Origin: Pseudomonas fortuita
GTDB lineage: Bacteria > Pseudomonadota > Gammaproteobacteria > Pseudomonadales > Pseudomonadaceae
DNA: 64,000 nucleotides
Direction: 5' to 3'
Assembly: GCF_026898135.2 (NCBI RefSeq)
Contig: NZ_CP114035.2
Coordinates: 5,187,501 to 5,251,500, forward strand
The notes under the pieces are model-generated. The model was not told the origin of the DNA. It ran no database searches and saw only the letters and a list, made by a program, of their open reading frames with translations. The translations under genes and the position numbers were made by a program. Positions 1-10,724 of this stretch are shown piece after piece; the first letter of the stretch is position 1; every line of letters starts with the position of its first letter.

Positions 1-225
1 TCCGCCCGCAGCACCGTCAAGGCACGTTCATAAGGAAAAGCCTTACAGGACCGAGATTTAGCGCGATAAGGGAATGTGGAAGCACTACCGAGGAAGAGAA
101 AACACGAGAAAAATCAAACCCACGCAAGCAAATGGAGTTCGAACTTAAAGTGATTTATCAAGAGTAAGATTTTTTCGGTATTACCAGAGAGGATCTGCTA
201 TCGAATCAAGCAGGGGAGGAAAAGG
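1..225. other. gene-free stretch downstream of rnpB
   Basis: No coding frame with a plausible start or family match is visible here. The stretch is clearly more A/T-rich than the genes to its right. In Pseudomonas the RNase P RNA gene usually precedes mraZ and the division/cell-wall (dcw) cluster on the same strand, so this is probably the leader in front of mraZ, which would lie beyond the left edge. That placement is inferred from known gene order; no promoter motif could be fixed. Confidence 0.4.
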
Positions 226-602
226 TGGAGAGTCGATCTGTAAGCCGGGTTTTGTCGAGGACAGTCATTCCTCTACGACGGCCATCACTGGACGCCTCTA
301 GCAACCTACCCGGTTCCGACGCGGGCCACGCCTGATGGAACCCTATTTGGTCTTGCTCCGAGTGGGGTTTACCTAGCCACGAACTGTTGCCAGACGTGCG
401 GTGCGCTCTTACCGCACCTTTTCACCCTTACCGGCACCGAAGTGCTTAGGCGGTTATTTTCTGTGGCACTTTCCGTAGGCTCGCGCCTCCCAGGCGTTAC
501 CTGGCACTCTGCCCTATGGAGCCCGGACTTTCCTCCCCCTGCTGCTCACACAACAAAAAGTTGCGGAACAAAAACAGGCAGCGACTGTCCGATCGACTCT
601 CC
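226..602 (-). ncRNA. rnpB: RNase P catalytic RNA (bacterial type A)
   Basis: This is the ribozyme subunit of RNase P, which cleaves the 5' leader from precursor tRNAs. On the minus strand the 5' end (GGAGAGTCGATCGGACAG) pairs with the 3' end (ATCGACTCTCC) to form the P1 helix. The conserved core GAGGAAAGTCCGGGCTCC follows near the 5' end. The universal ACAGTTCGTGGCTAGG-type segment and the 3' CCGGCTTACAGATCG segment are also present. The length is about 377 nt, as expected for type A. It lies just downstream of rsmI on the same strand. The ends are assigned from P1 pairing and could be off by a few bases. Confidence 0.95.
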
Positions 603-667
603 GCCGCCAAGGTTACCGGCACGCGCGCACAAGAACAAGCAATACCGGCAATTATATCAAACTGCCA

Positions 668-1543
668 CTATTCGGTTTTCTGCTTTTCCAGCGCAAGTTG
701 ATACAACAGGTTCTTGCGCACACCGGTAATTTCCGCCGCCAGCGCCGCAGCCCGCTTCAGTGGCAGCTCGGCCAACAGCAGGTCGAGTACTCGCTGGGCC
801 TCGGTACTGATGGCCTGCTCGCCCTCCGGCGCGCTCCAGCCGCCAACCAGTACCACGCACTCACCGCGCTGCTGGTTGCTGTCGCCGGCAACGAACGCGC
901 GCAGCTCGGCCAGCGGCAGGCCCTTCAGGGTCTCGAAGGTCTTGGTCAGCTCGCGCGCCAGCAGTGCCGGGCGTTCGCCACCAAAAACCAGCTCCATGTC
1001 TTCGAGGCATTCGAGGATACGGTGCGGGGCCTCATAGAAAATCAGCGTACGCGGCTCTTCCTTCACCTGCTCGAGGCGCGCCCGGCGCCCGGCCTGCTTG
1101 GCCGGCAGGAAGCCTTCGAAAATGAAGCGGTCCGACGGCAGGCCGGCCGCCGACAGTGCGGCGATCAAGGCGCAGGCGCCCGGCACCGGCACCACGCTCA
1201 CCCCCGCAGCCCGCGCCTGGCGTACCAAGTGGTAGCCCGGGTCGGAAATCAGCGGCGTGCCGGCATCGGAAACCAGTGCCACGTTCTCGCCAGCCAGCAG
1301 CTTGGTGAGAAAACGCCCGCCCTCATCACGCTCATTGTGTTCATGACAGGCCGCCAGCGGTGTGTCGATGCCAAAGTGTTGCAGCAGGCGGATCGAATGG
1401 CGGGTGTCTTCGGCGGCGATCAGCGCCACATCCGCCAGCACCTTCAGCGCCCGGGCGCTCATGTCGTCGAGGTTGCCGATGGGGGTTGCCACCACATACA
1501 GCGTCCCCACCGTGGATTTCGAAGCCCCTGCCACATCAGTCAC
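668..1543 (-). CDS. rsmI: 16S rRNA 2'-O-methyltransferase (C1402), RsmI
   Basis: This tetrapyrrole-methylase-fold enzyme 2'-O-methylates C1402 in the decoding centre of 16S rRNA using S-adenosylmethionine. The family N-terminus [20 protein letters not shown] and the segments [25 protein letters not shown] and VPGACA are all present. The length of about 291 residues is normal. A GTG nine bases further upstream is also in frame. I prefer the inner GTG (encoding MTDVAG) because an AGG lies about nine bases before it. The gene is divergent from lpoA and sits directly upstream of rnpB on the same strand, the usual Pseudomonas arrangement. Confidence 0.93.
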   Translation of the reverse strand: MTDVAGASKSTVGTLYVVATPIGNLDDMSARALKVLADVALIAAEDTRHSIRLLQHFGIDTPLAACHEHNERDEGGRFLTKLLAGENVALVSDAGTPLISDPGYHLVRQARAAGVSVVPVPGACALIAALSAAGLPSDRFIFEGFLPAKQAGRRARLEQVKEEPRTLIFYEAPHRILECLEDMELVFGGERPALLARELTKTFETLKGLPLAELRAFVAGDSNQQRGECVVLVGGWSAPEGEQAISTEAQRVLDLLLAELPLKRAAALAAEITGVRKNLLYQLALEKQKTE

Positions 1544-1729
1544 TGCGCACACCTGTCATTCGGATCAAAGGCGCCATTGTAGCCCGAGCGCCTGCAACAG
1601 GGCGCAAAGAACTTCGCCAGCGATCGGCGGCAGGCCACCTATAGTGAAGGATCAGCACAGCAACATCGCGCCCCGGCCAGTGCTTGGGTACAATTGCCGG
1701 CCAACTTGATCGAGTAACAGGACCTTTAC

Positions 1730-3547
1730 ATGATCGCTTGCCTGCGGCTGCTCACAGCCCTCTGCCTCGCTGCCCTGCTGGCAGCCTGCGCCAGCTCGCC
1801 CTCATCCAGCCTGGGCGAACTGCCACGCACCCCGGATGCCAGCATCGAGCAACTGCTCGAAAAAGCCGCTTCCAGCAAGTCAGCGGAAGATGCCGCCCTG
1901 CTGCGCCTGAGCGCGGCCGACCTGGCCTACAAGCAGAAGGACTTCCCACGCGCCGCACGCATTCTTGAGCAAGTCCCGCTGGACACACTCAAGCCGGCCC
2001 AGCAAGTGTTCGCCAGCACCCTCGCGGCCGAGCTGGCCATGAGTCGAAACCAGCCCAAGGCGGCCCTGACTGCCCTGGCTCACCCCAGCCTGCAACGTGT
2101 AGCCGAGCTGCCGGCGGAGCAGCAAGCGCGCACTTACAATGTGCACGCCGCCGCCCTTGAAGCCGACGGCCAGACCCTGGCTGCCGCGCAACAGCGCGTG
2201 CTGCTGGCCCCGCTGCTCAGCGGCCAGGCTGCCAGCGCCAACAATGACGCCATCTGGGCACTGGTCGCCTCGTTGCCGGCAGAGCAACTGCAGCAGCCAG
2301 CCAACGACCAGACCCTGGCCGGCTGGACCAGCCTCGCCTTCGCCGTGAAGAGCGCCGGCACCCTGGAGCAGCAGCAAGCGGCCATCGATACCTGGGTCAA
2401 ACAGCACCCAGGCCACCCTGCCGCCCAGCAACTGCCGCTGGCGCTGACCAAGCTCAAGGAGCTGGCCAGCCAGCCACTGACCAAGATCGCCCTGCTGCTG
2501 CCCCAGGAAGGCCCGCTTGCCGGTGTTGCCCGCGCCCTGCGTGACGGTTTCATGGCCGCCCACTTCCAGGCCCAGCAAGCTGGCCAGCCAGCGCCTGCGG
2601 TGCAAGTGTTCGACAGCTCGCGCATCGGCTCGCTAGACGATTTCTATCGCCAGGCCCAGGCCGCCGGCGTGCAACTGGTCATCGGCCCGCTTGAAAAGCC
2701 ACTGGTCAAACAACTGGCCGCCAAACCGCAACTGCCGATCACCACACTGGCCCTGAACTACGCCGACGCCGGCCAGAAGGCCCCGCCGCAACTGTTCCAG
2801 TTCGGCCTGGCTGCCGAAGATGAAGCACGCGAAGTCGCCCGCCGCGCTCGCGCCGACGGCATGGTCCGCGCCGTGGCCCTGGTGCCGAGTGGCGAATGGG
2901 GTGACCGCGTGCTGGCCGCCTTCCGCCAGGACTGGGAAGGCAATGGCGGCACCCTGCTCGCTGCCGAGCGCATTGCCCAGCCGGTTGCCCTCGCCCAACA
3001 GATCGCCGACCTGTTCCAGCTGCGCCAGAGCGAAGGCCGCGCCAAGAGCCTGCAAAGCACGGTAGGCGGCAGCATCGCCGCACAACCGTCGCGCCGCCAG
3101 GATATCGATTTCATCTTCCTGGCCTCGACCCCGCAACAGGCCCAGCAGATCAAGCCGACCCTGAACTTCCAGTACGCCGGTGACGTCCCGGTCTATGCCA
3201 CCTCGAACCTGTACAGCGCCAGCGGCGACGTCAACCAGTACAATGACATGAACGGCATCCGCTTCTGCGAAACGCCGTGGCTGCTCGACACCAGCAACAG
3301 CCTGCGCCAGCAAGTGGTACAGCAGTGGCCGCAGGCCGCTGGCAGCCTTGGCCGCCTGTATGCCATGGGCGTCGATGCCTACAGCCTGGCGCCGCGCCTG
3401 GGCCAGCTGAAAGCGCTGCCGGACAACCGTGTCCAGGGCCTTTCGGGCAGCCTGAGCATCAACGCCAACCAGCGTATCGAGCGCCAGCTGCCATGGGCCG
3501 AGTTTGCCGGCGGCCAGGTCAAGCGCCTGCCTGACACCGCGCGCTGA
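1730..3547 (+). CDS. lpoA: LpoA/LppC-family outer-membrane lipoprotein, activator of penicillin-binding protein 1A
   Basis: Outer-membrane lipoproteins of this family reach through the periplasm to stimulate the peptidoglycan synthase PBP1A. The 605-residue product starts with a lipoprotein signal peptide ending in the lipobox LLAACASS, with Cys at about residue 20. The N-terminal half (about 30-240) is alpha-helical and TPR-like. The C-terminal half, from KIALLLPQEGPLAGVARALR onward, has the periplasmic-binding-protein-like fold of LppC proteins. Its stop codon overlaps the yraN start (TGATG), so the two are translationally coupled. The conserved run lpoA-yraN-SIS-BON supports the assignment. 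The family is clear, but PBP1A activation in this species is inferred. Confidence 0.92.
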   Translation: MIACLRLLTALCLAALLAACASSPSSSLGELPRTPDASIEQLLEKAASSKSAEDAALLRLSAADLAYKQKDFPRAARILEQVPLDTLKPAQQVFASTLAAELAMSRNQPKAALTALAHPSLQRVAELPAEQQARTYNVHAAALEADGQTLAAAQQRVLLAPLLSGQAASANNDAIWALVASLPAEQLQQPANDQTLAGWTSLAFAVKSAGTLEQQQAAIDTWVKQHPGHPAAQQLPLALTKLKELASQPLTKIALLLPQEGPLAGVARALRDGFMAAHFQAQQAGQPAPAVQVFDSSRIGSLDDFYRQAQAAGVQLVIGPLEKPLVKQLAAKPQLPITTLALNYADAGQKAPPQLFQFGLAAEDEAREVARRARADGMVRAVALVPSGEWGDRVLAAFRQDWEGNGGTLLAAERIAQPVALAQQIADLFQLRQSEGRAKSLQSTVGGSIAAQPSRRQDIDFIFLASTPQQAQQIKPTLNFQYAGDVPVYATSNLYSASGDVNQYNDMNGIRFCETPWLLDTSNSLRQQVVQQWPQAAGSLGRLYAMGVDAYSLAPRLGQLKALPDNRVQGLSGSLSINANQRIERQLPWAEFAGGQVKRLPDTAR

Positions 3548-3918
3548 TGCCAACAGCGTCGCCCACAAGCGCCGGGCAAGCAGCAGAAACCCAAGCCCTT
3601 GAGTACCTTCAAGGGCAGGGCCTGCAGCTGCTGGCGCGTAACTGGCGATGCAAAGGCGGTGAGCTTGATCTGGTCATGCTTGACGCCGATACAGTAGTAT
3701 TCGTCGAAGTCCGCTACCGGTTGCACGCGTGCTTCGGTGGCGCCCTCGCCAGCATCGACGGGCGCAAGCAGAAACGGTTGGTGCTCGCCGCCAGCCGGTA
3801 CCTGCAGAAGGCGCCCCACTGGGGCAACCACCCCTGCCGCTTCGACGTAGTCGCCCTGCAGGGCAGCCACCATGCAGGCAGGCCGCTTCAATGGCTGAAA
3901 AACGCCTTCGAATGCTGA
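3547..3918 (+). CDS. YraN/UPF0102 family nuclease-fold protein
   Basis: This is a 123-residue UPF0102 protein with a predicted restriction-endonuclease-like core. The family signature GELDLVMLD followed by VVFVEVRYR is present at about residues 38-60. The canonical second element is often EVK and here reads EVR. The C-terminal FDVVALQG segment is also typical. The biological role is not established. The start overlaps the lpoA stop by one base. No alternative start is likely, since the family N-terminus begins shortly before the GQAAE segment. Confidence 0.88.
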   Translation: MPTASPTSAGQAAETQALEYLQGQGLQLLARNWRCKGGELDLVMLDADTVVFVEVRYRLHACFGGALASIDGRKQKRLVLAASRYLQKAPHWGNHPCRFDVVALQGSHHAGRPLQWLKNAFEC

Positions 3919-3995
3919 ACCCACTTCGTTTTTTTTGCTCTATGTTTCGCGGGCTGGTCGTTGTTGCGCGTCGCAAAGGCCACCGCCCCACTTAA

Positions 3996-5173
<1,178 letters not shown>

Positions 5174-5187
5174 TTCATTGCTGCCTG

Positions 5188-5290
5188 CACCGGCCTCTTC
5201 GCGGGTGAACCCGCGCCCACAGGGATCTCACAGCTTTCAAGCCTTGTGCATTCCTGTGGGAGCGGTTTTACCCGCGAAAGGGCCAGTACA
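5188..5290. repeat. REP pair (P. putida-type palindromes, inverted)
   Basis: Two copies of the P. putida REP unit face each other. The left one reads CGGCCTCTTCGCGGG followed by CCCGCGCCCACAGGG; the right one is its inverse, starting CCTGTGGGAGCGG and ending CGCGAAAGGGCC. The pair sits between the BON lipoprotein and the next small gene and may fold into a transcript-stabilising structure. Confidence 0.85.
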
Positions 5291-5334
5291 AGCAACAACA
5301 ATGCCCCACCTTTCAGAAACCCAGGAAACACCGC

Positions 5335-5553
5335 ATGAAAAAGCTTCTGCTGCCTGCCCTGCTGATCGGCACCTTCGCCACCCTGGCCGGCTGCTCCACG
5401 CCAAGCCTGATCACCCTCAACGATGGCCGTGAAATCCAGGCTGTCGACGCACCGAAGTACGACCGCGATGCAGGCTTCTACGAGTTCCAGCAACTCGATG
5501 GCAAGCGCACCCGCATCAACAAGGACCAGGTACGCACTATCAGCGACCTGTAA
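5335..5553 (+). CDS. small YgdI/YgdR-family (DUF903) lipoprotein
   Basis: This 72-residue lipoprotein has a signal peptide (MKKLLLPALLIGTFATLAG) ending in the lipobox LAGCSTP. A single SH3-like DUF903 domain follows, with the family core ITLNDGREIQAVDAPKYDRD and GFYEFQQLDGKRTRINKDQV. Proteins of this family are abundant small envelope lipoproteins of unknown function. It is followed at once by a bidirectional terminator shared with sspB. Confidence 0.9.
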   Translation: MKKLLLPALLIGTFATLAGCSTPSLITLNDGREIQAVDAPKYDRDAGFYEFQQLDGKRTRINKDQVRTISDL

Positions 5554-5573
5554 CCCGAAGTTGGCGGCAAAGA

Positions 5574-5603
5574 AAAAGGCGATCCAGTTGGATCGCCTTT
5601 TTT
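5574..5603. terminator. bidirectional rho-independent terminator
   Basis: A hairpin AAAAGGCGATCC / GGATCGCCTTTT with a short loop has A-tracts on one side and T-tracts on the other. It lies between the convergent small lipoprotein gene and sspB and can end transcripts from both. Confidence 0.9.
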
Positions 5604-5604
5604 G

Positions 5605-6033
5605 TTACTTGACCACTTTCAGGCTTGGCCGACCACTTGGGCGCGGCGGCTGGCCACCCCCTTCCGGCGGGCCATCGTCGTCCGGCTGCACATCATCCTC
5701 TTCCAGCTCGTCGCCATCCATCGGCGACTCCAGCTCGAAGACCATGCCTTGGCCATTTTCACGGGCATAGATGCCCAGGATGGCGCCAACCGGCACGAAC
5801 AGCGAATGGGCCACGCCACTGAAGCGGCCCTCGAAGCTGACTGCGTCGTTATCCATGTGCAGGCTGCGCACGGCACTTGGCGAGATATTCAAGACGATCT
5901 GACCATCACTGGCGAAACCATCCGGCACCTGGACTTTCGGGTATTCGGCATTGACCAGCATGTGGGGCGTGCAATCGTTGTCGACGATCCACTCATACAG
6001 TGCTCGAACCAGATAGGGGCGACTGGAGTTCAT
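5605..6033 (-). CDS. sspB: ClpXP protease specificity-enhancing factor SspB
   Basis: SspB binds ssrA-tagged peptides stalled from ribosomes and delivers them to ClpXP. The 142-residue protein begins MNSSRPYLVRALYEWI, the conserved peptide-binding fold. It has an acidic, glycine/proline-rich flexible tail and ends in RPSLKVVK, the C-terminal XB motif that docks on the ClpX zinc-binding domain. An in-frame ATG ten codons upstream was rejected because the family starts at MNSS. It lies ten bases downstream of sspA on the same strand, forming the standard sspAB operon. Confidence 0.95.
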   Translation of the reverse strand: MNSSRPYLVRALYEWIVDNDCTPHMLVNAEYPKVQVPDGFASDGQIVLNISPSAVRSLHMDNDAVSFEGRFSGVAHSLFVPVGAILGIYARENGQGMVFELESPMDGDELEEDDVQPDDDGPPEGGGQPPRPSGRPSLKVVK

Positions 6034-6043
6034 CAACAGCTCC

Positions 6044-6784
<741 letters not shown>

Positions 6785-7564
6785 TCAGTGCACGTCCTTC
6801 CAGTATTCACGCTTGAGCAAGTAGGCGAATACGAAGAAGAAAGCCAGGTACAGCAACACGTAGGTACCAATGCGCTGGCTTTCCAGTTTGACCGGGTTGG
6901 CCGAATAGGCCAGGAAGGTCACCAGGTTCTTGACCTTCTCGTCGAACTGCTCGGTCGTCAGGGTACCGGAATTCGGCGTAATGGTCAGCTGGTCACAGGC
7001 TTCATGGGTGATCGGGCTGCCGGTCAACGGGTCAAATTGCTTCTTGCCATCGACCACGGTCTGCACCTGCTTGCAGCCAACCACCTGGTTACCCTGCAGG
7101 CCAACCAGCACGTTAGGCATGCCCACGTTCGGGAACACCTTGTTGTTCACCCCGTAAGGGCGCGACGGGTCTTCGTAGAAGCTGCGCAGGTAGCTGTACA
7201 GCCAGTCGGTACCCCGCACACGGGCGACCAGGGTCAGGTCGGGTGGCGCAGCGCCGAACCAGGTCTTTGCGTCGCTGGGCTTCATGCCGATCTGCATGTG
7301 GTCACCGATTTTGGCGCCGGTGAACACCAGCTTCTCGAGCATCAGCTCGTGAGGGATGCCCAGGTCATCAGCCACCCGCTCGTAACGCTGGAACTTGGCA
7401 CTGTGGCAACCCATGCAATAGTTGGCAAAGGTGCGCGCACCGTCCTGCATGGCCGCCTTGTCAGTCAGGTCGATATCGACCTTGTCCAGCTCCAGGCCAT
7501 GTTCGGCAGCGAAGGAAAAGGCAGGCATCACTGCCAGCAAAAATACTGCAATCAACTTTTTCAT
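6785..7564 (-). CDS. petC: cytochrome c1 of the ubiquinol-cytochrome c reductase (bc1) complex
   Basis: This is the haem-c subunit of respiratory complex III, which passes electrons from the Rieske centre to soluble cytochrome c. The 259-residue precursor has a cleavable signal peptide (MKKLIAVFLLAVMPAFSFAA). The covalent haem motif CMGCH lies at residues 50-54 and a C-terminal membrane anchor ends in KREYWKDVH. The axial methionine is probably in the GMPNVLVGLQG region. The ATG overlaps the petB stop by one base (TGATG). A longer upstream frame was rejected because it lacks a signal peptide. Confidence 0.97.
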   Translation of the reverse strand: MKKLIAVFLLAVMPAFSFAAEHGLELDKVDIDLTDKAAMQDGARTFANYCMGCHSAKFQRYERVADDLGIPHELMLEKLVFTGAKIGDHMQIGMKPSDAKTWFGAAPPDLTLVARVRGTDWLYSYLRSFYEDPSRPYGVNNKVFPNVGMPNVLVGLQGNQVVGCKQVQTVVDGKKQFDPLTGSPITHEACDQLTITPNSGTLTTEQFDEKVKNLVTFLAYSANPVKLESQRIGTYVLLYLAFFFVFAYLLKREYWKDVH

Positions 7565-8778
7565 CAGCCAGTCACCCTTTCCGGAACCGGTTTGGTCTTC
7601 TCGAGCCTTGTGTAGAACGGCATCAGCAGGAAGTAGGCGAAGTACAACACCGTGCACACCTGCGACAGCAAGGTACGCCCAGGTGTCGGCGCCAGCACGC
7701 CCAGCACGCCGAGGATGACGAAGGCCACGCAGAACACCAGCAGGAAGAGCTTGCTGATCCAGCCCTTGTAACGCATGGAACGTACCGGGCTGCGGTCAAG
7801 CCAGGGCAGCACGAACAGCACAGCGATGGCCGCACCCATGGCGATCACGCCCATCAGCTTGTCAGGCACCGCGCGCAAGATCGCGTAGAACGGTGTGAAG
7901 TACCACACCGGCGCGATGTGCTCGGGCGTCTTGAAGGCGTTGGCCTGCTCGAAGTTCGGTTTTTCCAGGAAGTAACCACCCATCTCCGGGAAGAAGAACA
8001 CCACAGCGCAGAACACGAAGAGGAACACCACCACGCCAACGATATCCTTGACGGTGTAGTAAGGGTGGAACGGGATACCGTCCAGCGGAATGCCGTTTTC
8101 GTCCTTTTTCTTCTTGATGTCGACACCATCGGGGTTGTTCGAACCCACTTCGTGCAGAGCAAGAATGTGCAGCACCACCAGGCCGAGAATCACGATGGGC
8201 AGGGCGACCACATGCAGGGCGAAGAAGCGGTTCAGGGTGATGCCCGAAATCAGGTAGTCACCGCGGATCCACTGGGTGAGGTCGTCACCGATCACCGGGA
8301 TGGCGCCGAACAGGGAGATGATTACCTGGGCACCCCAGTACGACATCTGGCCCCACGGCAGCAGGTAACCCATGAAGGCTTCCGCCATCAGCGCAAGGTA
8401 GATCAGCATGCCAAACAGCCAGACCAGCTCGCGTGGCTTCTGGTAGGAGCCGTAGAGCAGGCCGCGGAACATGTGCAGGTAGACCACGATGAAGAACGCC
8501 GACGCACCGGTGGAGTGCAGGTAGCGCAGGATCCAGCCGTATTCTACGTCACGCATGATGTACTCGACCGAAGCGAACGCCTCTTCCGCCGAGGGCGTGA
8601 AGCTCATGGTCAGCCACACACCGGTGACGATCTGGTTGACCAGTACCAGCAATGCCAGGGAGCCGAAGAAGTACAGGAAGTTGAAGTTCTTGGGCGCGTA
8701 ATACTTGCTCAGGTGGTCTTCCCACATTTTTGTGGCGGGGAAGCGAGCATCAATCCAGTCCATGAACTTGCTCATCAT
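7564..8778 (-). CDS. petB: cytochrome b of the bc1 complex
   Basis: This polytopic membrane subunit of complex III holds haems bL and bH and both quinone sites. The 404-residue protein keeps the haem-ligand region HSTGASAFFIVVYLHMFRGL, the second pair around FALHVVALPIVILGLVVLH, and the Qo-site sequence PEHIAPVWYF. Fused cytochrome b with eight membrane helices is typical of proteobacteria. The chosen ATG overlaps the petA stop (ATGATGA context). The frame continues upstream of it only inside petA. Confidence 0.97.
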   Translation of the reverse strand: MMSKFMDWIDARFPATKMWEDHLSKYYAPKNFNFLYFFGSLALLVLVNQIVTGVWLTMSFTPSAEEAFASVEYIMRDVEYGWILRYLHSTGASAFFIVVYLHMFRGLLYGSYQKPRELVWLFGMLIYLALMAEAFMGYLLPWGQMSYWGAQVIISLFGAIPVIGDDLTQWIRGDYLISGITLNRFFALHVVALPIVILGLVVLHILALHEVGSNNPDGVDIKKKKDENGIPLDGIPFHPYYTVKDIVGVVVFLFVFCAVVFFFPEMGGYFLEKPNFEQANAFKTPEHIAPVWYFTPFYAILRAVPDKLMGVIAMGAAIAVLFVLPWLDRSPVRSMRYKGWISKLFLLVFCVAFVILGVLGVLAPTPGRTLLSQVCTVLYFAYFLLMPFYTRLEKTKPVPERVTG

Positions 8779-9368
8779 GCGTTCTCCTGGTCGACGCCGA
8801 TGACGATGATATCGTCCGACTCGTAAGAGTGCGGCGGCACTGGCAGGTTGAGAGGTGCCGGCTGCGACTTGTAGACACGGCCGGCCAGGTCGTAGTGGGA
8901 GCCGTGGCACGGGCAGAAATAGCCACCCACCCATTTCGGACCAAGGTCAGCAGGCGCAACTTCCGGGCGGAAGGTGGGCGAGCAGCCCAGGTGCGTGCAC
9001 AGGCCGACGAGAATGAGGATTTCCGGCTTGATCGAGCGAACCTCAGGGTCGACGTAGGTCGGCTGCACCGAAGCCTTGGACTCTGGATCAGACAGGTCAC
9101 CCGTAATTTTTTTCAGGTTGCCAAGGATTTCTTCCGTTCGGCGCACGATGAACACCGGCTGGCCACGCCACTCAGCCACCATCTGCTGCCCGGCCTCGAC
9201 CTTGGCAATATTGACCTTCACCGGTGCACCCGCGGCTTTCGCCTTGGCACTGGGAAACCATGACCCCACGAACGGTACCGCAGCCCCCACTGCTCCCGCT
9301 GCCCCGACCACGGATGTCGCGGCTACGAGGAAGCGGCGCCGGCCTGCGTTGACGCCGTCATTGCTCAT
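8775..9368 (-). CDS. petA: Rieske iron-sulfur subunit of the bc1 complex
   Basis: This 2Fe-2S protein takes the first electron from ubiquinol at the Qo site. The 197-residue precursor has a twin-arginine signal-anchor (GRRRFLVAATSVVG) for Tat export. The cluster-binding motifs CTHLGC and CPCHGSH are intact in the C-terminal domain, supplying two cysteines, two histidines and the stabilising disulfide. It is the first gene of petABC; the 260-bp region upstream, between it and rpsI, should contain the operon promoter. Confidence 0.97.
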   Translation of the reverse strand: MSNDGVNAGRRRFLVAATSVVGAAGAVGAAVPFVGSWFPSAKAKAAGAPVKVNIAKVEAGQQMVAEWRGQPVFIVRRTEEILGNLKKITGDLSDPESKASVQPTYVDPEVRSIKPEILILVGLCTHLGCSPTFRPEVAPADLGPKWVGGYFCPCHGSHYDLAGRVYKSQPAPLNLPVPPHSYESDDIIVIGVDQENA

Positions 9369-9576
9369 TCAGTCCTCTCCCATCAGCTTGCTTGGCCTGT
9401 TGAACCAGGCTCGTACTTAGGTTGTGTCAATGGCACTAAAATTTGGCAGCCATGGTAAGAAACAAAACCACACACTGACAAGGTGATTACCCAAGCAAGG
9501 GCCACAACCCGCGCTTTGCTTGATCTGCGTCTATGCGACAAGCGGCCACTGACATGCTGACAGGTTAGTTCAAGCC

Positions 9577-9615
9577 AAAAAAAAAGCCCGGTTCCAAGGA
9601 ACCGGGCTTTTTTCG
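9577..9615 (-). terminator. rho-independent terminator of rplM-rpsI
   Basis: The perfect stem AGCCCGGTTCC / GGAACCGGGCT is flanked by A and T runs, with a long T-tract on the minus strand directly after the rpsI stop codon. Confidence 0.93.
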
Positions 9616-9630
9616 ACTGCCGAAGCGGTA

Positions 9631-10023
9631 TTAACGCTTGGAGTACTGAGGACGCTTACGCGCTTTACGCAGACCCACTTTCTTACGCTCAACTTCACGA
9701 GCGTCGCGGGTGACGTAGCCAGCACGACGCAGAGCGCCACGCAGGGTTTCGTCGTATTCCATCAGAGCGCGGGTGATACCGTGACGGATCGCACCGGCTT
9801 GACCGCTGACACCACCACCGGAAACGGTGACGTAGATGTCGAATTTCTCAACGGTTTCGGTCAGCTCGAGTGGCTGGCGAACAACCATGCGAGCGGTTTC
9901 GCGACCGAAGAACACGTCCAGAGAACGGTTGTTGATGGAAATGTTACCAGTACCCGGACGCAGGAATACGCGAGCGGTTGCGGTCTTGCGACGGCCAGTG
10001 CCGTAATTTTGAGTCGCCGACAT
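9631..10023 (-). CDS. rpsI: 30S ribosomal protein S9
   Basis: This small-subunit protein contacts P-site tRNA through its C-terminal tail. The 130 residues include the family segments [16 protein letters not shown] and [14 protein letters not shown] and the basic terminus [12 protein letters not shown]. It forms the conserved rplM-rpsI operon, 14 bases downstream of rplM, and is followed by a strong terminator. Confidence 0.98.
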   Translation of the reverse strand: MSATQNYGTGRRKTATARVFLRPGTGNISINNRSLDVFFGRETARMVVRQPLELTETVEKFDIYVTVSGGGVSGQAGAIRHGITRALMEYDETLRGALRRAGYVTRDAREVERKKVGLRKARKRPQYSKR

Positions 10024-10037
10024 AATGAACTATCCCG

Positions 10038-10466
10038 TTAGATCTTCAGTTCTTGAGGCTGCTGAGCAGTGTGTGGGTGAGCAGCACCCGCGTACACTTT
10101 CAGCTTGCGGTACATGTCGCGACCCAGCGGGTTCTTAGGCAGCATGCCTTTGACCGCGGTTTCGATAACACGCTCAGGGGCCTTGGCGATCAACTTCTCG
10201 AAGTTGATTTCCTTGATACCGCCCGGGAAGCCGGAGTGGGAGTAGTACATTTTGTCGGAAGACTTGGCACCTGTCACACGAACCTGCTCGGCGTTGATAA
10301 CGACGATGTAGTCGCCGGTGTCAACGTGAGGGGTGTATTCTGGTTTGTGTTTGCCACGCAGACGGCTAGCGATTTCGGTAGCCAGACGACCCAGGGTCTG
10401 GCCAGCGGCGTCGACTACGAACCACTCGCGCTTTACTGTTTCCGGTTTAGCAGTAAAAGTTTTCAT
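10038..10466 (-). CDS. rplM: 50S ribosomal protein L13
   Basis: This is an early-assembly protein of the large subunit. The 142-residue product shows the L13 signature regions [21 protein letters not shown] and [12 protein letters not shown], followed by [20 protein letters not shown]. It is the first gene of the rplM-rpsI operon, with a good sigma-70 promoter just upstream. Confidence 0.98.
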   Translation of the reverse strand: MKTFTAKPETVKREWFVVDAAGQTLGRLATEIASRLRGKHKPEYTPHVDTGDYIVVINAEQVRVTGAKSSDKMYYSHSGFPGGIKEINFEKLIAKAPERVIETAVKGMLPKNPLGRDMYRKLKVYAGAAHPHTAQQPQELKI

Positions 10467-10502
10467 TCTCTAAAGCCTCAGAGGCCGCCCAGCGAAAAAT
10501 AG

Positions 10503-10538
10503 ACGGCGAATCTTACTGGATAGTGCACAGCTTGCCAA
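10503..10538 (-). promoter_or_regulatory. sigma-70 promoter for rplM-rpsI
   Basis: On the minus strand a TTGGCA -35 box (5 of 6 match) is separated by exactly 17 bases from a TAAGAT -10 box. The predicted start lies near the left end of this feature, giving a leader of roughly 37 nt before rplM. Based on motif match and spacing only. Confidence 0.6.
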
Positions 10539-10724
10539 GGGCAAGCGCGCAGCCGAACACAGACGCTTTTGGGGGCTCGGGTCGGGCACGCCAATGTTCG
10601 ACGGGGTTCTTCCTGCGTGATGGTGCATCACTTCCGCCACGCGGAGAGGGGCTGAATTATCCAGATTGCGAGAAAAATTTCAACCTGCTTTGATGGGCAT
10701 CTATTGCCAAGGAGTGTCTAACCG

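Noticed and set aside
442..729. 95-codon plus-strand frame across the RNase P RNA
   Set aside because: Lies on the antisense strand of a structured RNA gene and has no coding features.
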